From contig RWJK01000510.1 of the NCBI GenBank assembly GCA_004335835.1, positions 64,380-128,379 of the forward strand: a DNA stretch of 64,000 nt. Direction: 5' to 3'. Position 1 is the first letter of the stretch. Each line of letters begins with the position of its first letter. The stretch is from Scenedesmus sp. ARA3. Lineage: Eukaryota > Chlorophyta > Chlorophyceae > Sphaeropleales > Scenedesmaceae. The notes under the pieces are model-generated. The model was not told the origin of the DNA. It made no database searches and saw nothing but the letters and a program-made list of their open reading frames with translations. Made by a program: the position numbers and the translations under genes. Shown one piece after another: positions 57,371 through 64,000 of the stretch.

Positions 57371-60300
57371 CTGCAAAGACAGCTCCAGCAGCGGTGCTGG
57401 TGGTGGTATGCTTGGCGGCAGTGGCCTGGCAAGCAATTCACGAGCGTCATGTGGTGCTGCACAGGCAGCAGCGGCAGTGACTAGTAGTGCGTCTGCCATA
57501 GCGGCGTGTTGCGCTGCTCAGGATGGGAGCTGGCAGCAGGATGCCATGAACACTGCAGCCGCTGCCAGAGTGGTGCTGGAGGAGCTGGAAAGAGATGTGC
57601 AGTTGCAGGTGTGGGTGCATGCACATAAACAATTTGTGCATTGAACAGGATAGTTGGTGCCTGGATGCATGCAGGGGTACGACAGGGAAGCATCGCCTAG
57701 TCATGTTTCCCTGCAGGCCTATCAAGTATACTGCGCAGCATGTTTGGCCATGTGTGACCTGACATTGTGCTGCACCCGCGGTGTGGCTATTGCGTGACGC
57801 AGGCTGGCTTGCCGCAGCAGCTGCAGCTGCCCTTGATAGGCCTGCACGTGCGCTACTCGCTGCTGCACAGCCATGTCAGGTCCCTGCTGACATGCGGGCA
57901 CGAGCTGCTGTATAATGCAGCCACACGAGGGCTGGAGGCAGCTGTGAGGCAGCTTCATGACCAGCTGCTACAGCAGGGCTGGGCAGCCTTGCCGGTAGAG
58001 GGCAGCAAGGAGCGCTCAGGCGCTGCTGCTGTGCTGCCAGAAAGGGATGCTGCAGGTGGGTGTGCTTCTGCCAGGGCAGCGCACCATGCTGCAACAATGC
58101 TACATTTAGGGGCGTGTTTTTTGGGTTTGCTCCTGCTCAAATGCGCAAAGGCAGCTGGCCTGCCGACACATGGTGCTTCTGCTGGCATACTTGCCACGCT
58201 GCCACATCTGGCAACTTGAAGATGGCTGTGCGTAGACGCTCCGTTTGCTGCCTGCTGTGCTTGCCTGCTGTGCCTGCTTCGCTTGCAGGCAACCTACCTC
58301 GTGTCACCCTGTGTGACCTGGACAGTCTGATGGCTCCTGTCTGGGCCAACTGGCTGCGCAGCTCAGGGCAGCACCTCACAACAGTGGTTGACAGCTTGAT
58401 AGCAGTGCAGGCACAAGCGCCAGCAGCGCCAGCAGCGCCAGCAGCAGCAGACCCCGGCAAAATCAGCAGCGGCAGCTTCAACGCTGCAGCTGGCAGTAGG
58501 CCTGGCAACTGGGCACCTGTAGCTCCCAGCCAGGGTGCACACTACAGTGCCAGTGTGGTGGACCTGTTTGTGCACCTGCAGGTGAGCTACGCGAAACTGC
58601 TGTCACGCCGGCTGGTTATGCGCAGAGGCTGTGCACCGTGCAGTGTTCCTTGATTGCAGTTGTGCGCTATCCTGTCCACATAGCAACCGTGCTTGATGCT
58701 CTTGATTTTTCGAAGCTGCTGAGGCTGCTGCGGCTGCTGAGGCTGCTGCTACTGTTTTTACTTAGCATTGCTTGCAATGCTCTGCAGGTGCTGGTGGATC
58801 AAGTGACTGATGTGGCGATTAGGCCTGTACGGAGCTACAGCAGGCGAGCAGCAACTGCAAGGCAGCGGTTCGGCATCACCACGGCAGCCGTCGAGCAGTA
58901 CGCTGCACATCTGCATGCGGCAGCGACTGGCCTGTTGCGTGTGTCACAAGTAGTGCTGGCGCCGAGCAGCGTTGTGCAGTCGGGCAAGACAGCCAGGCAC
59001 AGGAGGGGAGAGTCTTTTGGCTCTCCTGCAACATCAAGGTAGGAGCCCTGTAAGCACGTGATGCTGGCACAGCAAGCATGCTGAGGTGGGCCAGCTTGCG
59101 TGGATAGTGTGCATGCGCTGGACTGCAACTAGTACAGCTTGGCACAGGGTCTAAGCATGCAGGCCTCGCTCTCATATGCTGTGATCCTGCTGCTGCTGTG
59201 CTACTGCAGGCAAGGGAGCATCATGGCAGCTCCTGCAAAGCACGGCCGCACCCATTCAGCTCTGCCAGCAGGCCTGCTTGGTGGACCGGCATCGGCAGGC
59301 CCAACTGGCAGCAGCAGCAGTCCTGGCAGCAGCAGCAATGCGAGCAGCAGTGCCACTCCAGCAACGGCGTCACTGCTGGACTGGCAGACAGCGGCTGGTG
59401 AGCTGGACTTGCTGCAGGCGTCTGGTGTGTCGGCAGTGTGGGGCCAGCCGCTGGTGTCACCTGAGGTGTGTGTGGTGCTGAGCAGCTTGCAGGAGCTGCT
59501 GAGTCAGCAGCAGAAGCTGGACCAGCAGATCTGGGAGGAGCTGGGGCCGCCACCTGCTGGTGCCTCAGCCAGGACAAGCGGCACTAGTGATGAGGGCTCT
59601 GGCAGTGCTCGTGGCAGCTGCAGGGCGGGTGCTGAGTGCAGTGAGGACAAGGTTGTGGTAGCAGGCAGTGTCGCTGCCTGTGTGGAGTCCGTGGGTGGGC
59701 ATCACGGCTGCCTGCTGCGCAGCAATGCACTGCCGCATGGCATTAGCAGCAATGGCAGAATCGAGGAGGTGCACAACGCGGATGATTCCAGCAGCAGCAG
59801 CAGCAGCAGCAGTGGTGAGGACGACGCTGATGGTGCAGGTGACAGTGATGTGAGTGAGATGCTGCTGACAGAAGATGAAGAGCCAGCAGACACAGACCTT
59901 GCGCCAGCAGAAGCCCAGCTACAGCCCAATGTGCTGACACGAAGCAGCGGCACAGCCACAGCAGATGAGGCGGCAGCGGAGCTTGACGCGACTGTGAGCA
60001 ACAGGCAGCAGAATCAGCAGCAGCACCACCAGCCCTTGCAGGCATCTGACGAGCTGCATGCAGCCACATCTGCTGACATCAAACAGAAGAGTGCAGAATC
60101 ATCACATGCAGTAAGTAGCCTGATGCAGCAGCTGCTGCTGGCTGTCACAGAGCAGCTGCAAGGCCACAGCATTGCCCTGCTGGCCTCGCTTCTCAGCGTG
60201 TGTGGGCCACAGGTAGCTGCTGCTGCAGCAACAGCATCAGCCGCAGCAGTGAGCAAAAGCACATCCAGTGGTGCTGCCATTGCTGACGCAGCTGCAAAGC

Positions 60301-62602
60301 ATGCAGCCGCCGAGCAGCTGGCAAGTCCAGCAGCGCAGCTGGTGCTGGGACCATTGTTGGCAGAGATGGCTTCACTGGAGAGGTGAGTGTCTGCAGTCGT
60401 GTTGAGATGCACCTTGCTCACTGCTATCACCAGTCAATGCTGAAGTTACAGTTTGTTTGAGGATATGTCAGGACAGGCCCTGGACAGGTTGTAACCTTTG
60501 TGATGAGGGTTTAAGATTGTGCCCAGATTGGCAACTACCTTGTGTTGCTGCTGCTCCCTGTGTTGCAGTTCCTGCTGCCCTGCTGTCCAGCGGCAGCTGG
60601 TGATGGCATATTGGAATGCGCTGCTAGCTGCAGTGGTCAAGGTGGCATTGTGCCAAGCAGGCAGCAGTGTGCACGGCAGGCATGGCAGCTGGCTGCTGCT
60701 GCCGCAGCCACTGCAGATGCACCACGCAGTGCTGCTGCAGCAGCTGCTAGCAGTGGTGCAGACACAAGTGTCTGAGATGATGCTTGCAGGACAACAGCAG
60801 AATGCGGCAGCAGCACTGGCAACATCAACAGTAGCGGGCATTGCCGCTGCTGCTGTGCATGCCAGGTCCGTGCTTCAGATGCTGCTGCTTCCTACAGCAC
60901 AGCTGACGCAGCGTTTTGTGCAGGCGCAGAACACAGCGCAGCCCATGCAGCAGCCAACACAGCTGGACATTCTGCGCTGCCTGCGGCAGAGGGCATGCGA
61001 CCTGGAGGCACAGCTCTTTGTGCAGCAGCAGCTGCACAAAGCTGGTGGCAGCATCATGCAGCTGCTGTTTGGGCTGTCAGCTGCCGAGGCTGTTCAGGTG
61101 TATGCTGCATGCTCGACCACTGCTGGGTCAGCAGCTGGCATTGGCGCAGGCAACAAGCCTCTTCTTGCGGCCCTGGGCAGCAGCAGCAGCAGCAGCGGTG
61201 TGCCTGGTGCTGTTTCAGGGTGCATCTACCTGTTAAACAACTACTTGGCATTCACAGATCTCCTGGTTGACTGTGGCAGCACAAGCAGCAGTGCCGATGC
61301 TGATGCCATTGCTAAGCGTGTTGCAAAGGCTGTCAAGCAAGCGCAGGCAGGAGCCATGAAGGCAGGTCTGCCAGCGACAGCGCCACCACCACCACCACCA
61401 CCACCATCAGCGTCAGCAAACCCGGCAGCGGCCAGAGCAACTGGCAGCAGCAGCTCCTCAAGCGGACTTGCAACAAAGTCTTGGTGGAAGTCATCACTGC
61501 TGCCGCCATCAGGTGGCAGCGGCAGCAGCAGCGGTAGCAGTGCCACTGCCCAGCCGCAATCATCAGCATCAGCACCCGCTACTGCACCAGCAGCAGCAGC
61601 TGCTGCTGCAGCACAGGCCGCAGACACGACGCTGCTGATGCCGCTGGCTGATGTGGCGAGGCTGGACAAGGTCTATCACAAGGGGCATGACGCGCTGGCC
61701 CTGACAATGCAGCCGGACCGCAGCTTGCGTGTGTTTTACGGCTTTGAGTGTGCTGCTGTGCGCGACAAGCTTCACGATGCTGTGCGGCTGGCAGCGATGG
61801 GCAGCAACACGGCACTGGACCGCAACCTGAGGTGCTGCAAGGAGACCGTAGGTGAGTCATAGTTGCAGCAGCTGTGGCAAGTTTGAATCACAACCAGCAA
61901 GCTAGGCTAGCCTGCAACCTTGGGTACTGGCGTAGAATAGGACGCAATACATGCAAGCATGCCACGGCGTGGCATGCCTTGTTGCTGCTGCAGTTGCAGC
62001 AAGAAGCCGTCAGTGCCTCCTATACTGCTCTTCATGCACTAGGCTGCAGCAATCAACAGACTGTGTGTATGTTGCTCTTCTGCTTGCTTGCAGCTGCACT
62101 GGATCTGGGCCTGCCTCACAATGAGAGAGTGATCCGTGTGCATCCTTGCCTCAAGTATGGCACAGTGCGCAACAAGCCGGGCAACCTGTACCTATGCAGC
62201 AGCATGCTGGCATTTGACTATGATGACAGCGAAGCACCTAAGGCAATTGCAGTGCAGCAGCAGCAGCTGCAGGGGACTGCAGCGGTGCCTGGCACAGCAG
62301 GCGTCACTAGCACGGTACACAGCGGCCAGCTGTTGCCGGCAGCTGCTGCGGGTGATACTGGAGGATCACAGACAGGTGACGTGTTGCTGAGTGTTGGCAG
62401 CAGGGTGCTTGTGCGGTACGCAGACATCCTGAAGTTGAAGCAGGAGAAAGGCTCGTGGGGTGACAAGCGTTGGCTGGTGGTGGTGTATGCTTCCGGACCC
62501 AGGAGTGAGCCCTGCACACTTGAGCTTGGGGGCGGGGGGCAGCAGCTGGTGTCTGACATACTTGCTGACCTGTCGCGCATCATGGCTGCAACTGCGCACT
62601 AG
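51921..62602 (+). CDS. Giant C2 / Munc13-like / GRAM-domain protein (membrane trafficking)
   Basis: Exons are 51921-52061, 52293-52648, 52865-53243, 53464-55124, 55355-55518, 55744-57608, 57803-58055, 58289-58581, 58788-59038, 59210-60382, 60569-61851 and 62094-62602, in phase, for 2775 residues. A C2 domain spans about residues 175-350: VHSPYCVVLL, a long insert, IVEQCSQPMWDAVMQLHVAN, DALLRLQV, then DPCLGQVSIHINDLQQAV. Low-complexity linkers alternate with helical blocks. One (about 1607-1790; LCDLDSLMAPVWANWLRS, AHYSASVVDLFVHLQVLVDQ) resembles the MUN/MHD region of Munc13-type proteins. The C-terminus (about 2610-2775) is a GRAM domain: LPHNERVIRVHPCLKYGTVR, GNLYLCSSMLAFDYDD, LKLKQEKGSW, RWLVVVY. 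C2 and GRAM domains bind membranes and MUN regions act in vesicle priming, so a secretion role is inferred. An alternative acceptor for exon 7 at 57718 leads to a stop. Confidence 0.62.
57315..57365 (+). repeat. (CAG)17 in the C2/GRAM gene
   Basis: Seventeen uninterrupted CAG codons, followed by CAA, encode poly-Gln in the largest exon. This is the longest pure triplet run in the window. Confidence 0.9.
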
Positions 62603-63906
62603 ATGGCATGAACAGCATGGTGTGGCTGGGCATGGCTTGCTTGTCACCAGGACTGGTGACCGCAGTGACTGCACTCCTATGCCTGATGTTCTGGCTGTTT
62701 CATGGCTGATTCGCCATAGTTTGCCAGTGGCAGCATGAACCAAAAGCTTTTTTGTTGGACGTGCCGCGCAGAAGCCGCGGCCCACGCTGCGGTGTCGTGT
62801 TCTGCCCCCAGCCTGCTGGCACTGCCAGGCTCAGCCTGCCAGGCTGGCAGCCTCAGGCTGGCATTGTTTGACTAAACGCGATTCGCGAAAGTCGAGCGTC
62901 TGCCGCGTGATCTTGATCGAAACAAGTGAATGTTTTGGTGAAAGCGCTATCTATTGGTCTGGCAATGGCGCCTCGCAGTGAAGGCTCCCTGCTGGTCAAT
63001 CCAAGGCTTTGCCGCGAAACATGCTGTCATCAGCAACACACGAGCATGCGGACACTCGATCTGCTGAGTGACATTTTCAAGGCGGCAAGTGCAGGTTTAA
63101 TTTCTCCAGCAGGCGGTGAATGGTAGGAGCACAGCAGCTGTGTTATTGTGGGTGCCACCTTGTGTAGGACTTGGGAGCCGTTTGCCGTACTGAGCAGCTA
63201 ATTGCAATGCTGGTTGTGGTCTTACAGTCGTCCTTGCACACTGTACTACGTCTATCTCGTGTGTCTGAGGATCCCGGAGAAAGTATACCCGAAGATTGCT
63301 GTTCATAGCCCTTCGACAGTCCCATCCGTTTTTGAAGGAGCGTAATAAGGTGCAACACAGCTTCCGAAACTTGCAGGCCGCACATAATAGTGTCTGGAGG
63401 TCAAGTTGCTGCTATCAGCAGGTGCGCATGATGTTGCAGTCAGCCAGTTTTGATCAACTTTAATTAGGTATAAGATGACTTTCAGCAACACGACGTGACC
63501 CCATGCGACCGATACGCCGAGCTGAGACATGCAGGAGTACGCCTAGCGGTGCATCATGACTTTTGGGTAGTCCAGATTGTGATTGAATCATCTGGTATTA
63601 GATAAGAGCTGCCTTCACGGCGATCAGTTGGATCTCGACGCCCAGGCCTGTCGGAGAGTCAGGAGTGCAGTGAGGAAAATGGCCTTATGAACAGCCCCAG
63701 ACGTAGCACCGTCTTACTTTGGTCATGCAAACTGCTCGACTAGCTGCCCGCTTGCGCTGTCTGCCTTGCTGCAGCAGGCGCGCCTTGCGTCAAAGTTGAC
63801 TGGCTGTGCTGAGGTGGCAGACCAGCAAGCCTCAGCTTGATCCAGGTCAGCATACAGCGTACAGCTCAAACTTACGTGACTTGTGACTCATCAAGGCCTT
63901 GATCAG
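62603..63906. other. Intergenic, C2/GRAM gene to right-edge gene
   Basis: Probably 3' UTR at the left and promoter/5' UTR at the right. A CCAGCCTG/CAGGCTGG-rich palindromic patch lies at about 62810-62865. No ORF here is convincing. Confidence 0.4.
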
Positions 63907-64000
63907 ATGGCAGTAGGCTGGCAGAGGCAATCGCCGCAGCTGTTGCTGCTGGCAGTGCTGCTTGTTACTGCTGGCAGCGCGCATGCAGTCAGCCACGCAG
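63907..64000 (+). CDS. Start of a secreted or endomembrane protein (runs off right edge)
   Basis: The ATG at 63907 opens MAVGWQRQSPQLLLLAVLLV followed by TAGSAHAVSHA, a textbook signal peptide: short polar N-region, leucine-rich core, Ala-x-Ala cleavage site (SAHA). The frame is open to the window end, where the sequence ends in GCAG. Everything beyond is missing, so no family can be named. Confidence 0.55.
   Translation, partial: MAVGWQRQSPQLLLLAVLLVTAGSAHAVSHA

Noticed and set aside
57718..57780. Acceptor at 57717 as the start of exon 7 of the C2/GRAM gene
   Set aside because: It opens a frame that stops after about 26 codons. The acceptor ending at 57802 keeps the conserved frame.
1..64000. 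CRISPR array, bacterial operons, rRNA or tRNA genes
   Set aside because: The repeats are triplet microsatellites or exon-edge duplications without regular spacers. No cloverleaf or rRNA-like sequence was noticed, and the genes are eukaryotic and intron-rich. A tRNA search was not run.

Overview
This window is nuclear DNA from a eukaryotic green alga. The evidence is intron-dense genes with GTGAG, GTGCG or GTGGG donors and (T/C)GCAG acceptors, very frequent CAG/CTG tracts read as poly-Gln, Ala or Ser, candidate TGTAA polyadenylation signals, chloroplast transit peptides, and a plastid RNA polymerase-associated protein beside a ciliary transition-zone protein. A chlorophyte, plausibly a chlorophycean, is my inference; nothing seen fixes the genus. 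I saw no rRNA, tRNA, CRISPR array or bacterial operon. Exon borders below were inferred by hand from splice sites and reading phase. Every multi-exon model reported closes in phase from start to stop.

Left third (1-21 kb). A ubiquitin-like-domain gene runs off the left edge (-). It is divergent from a B9-domain, MKS1-like transition-zone gene (+, 643-4247). Then come a secreted SMP-30/gluconolactonase-type enzyme (+, 5113-7466) and an F-box-like leucine-rich-repeat (LRR) gene (+, 9440-10645). The LRR gene converges on a 2557-residue Gln-rich coiled-coil protein (-, 20478-11951).

Middle (21-45 kb). A chloroplast-targeted protein of unknown function (+, 21314-22885) is followed by a glycerophosphodiester phosphodiesterase (+, 24238-26169). 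Next are an LRR gene with two frame breaks (-), an LRR tail fragment (-), a short inverted-repeat element, and a hemolysin III/PAQR-type seven-helix membrane protein (-). The last is divergent from a 21-exon gene (+, 32575-44448) that looks like pTAC3/PAP1 of the plastid-encoded RNA polymerase. That gene is littered with partial tandem copies of its own exon edges, the most unusual structure in the window.

Right third (45-64 kb). A 69-residue conserved-looking protein (+) is followed by about 3 kb without a convincing gene. A CNRIP1-like protein (-, 51615-49517) is divergent from a very large C2 / Munc13-like / GRAM-domain protein (+, 51921-62602). At the right edge a new gene begins with a clear signal peptide (+, from 63907).

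The genes are independent eukaryotic units and do not form one pathway. Shared themes are plastid gene expression (pTAC3), membrane lipids and trafficking (GDPD, C2/GRAM, HlyIII/PAQR) and cilium building (MKS1-like).
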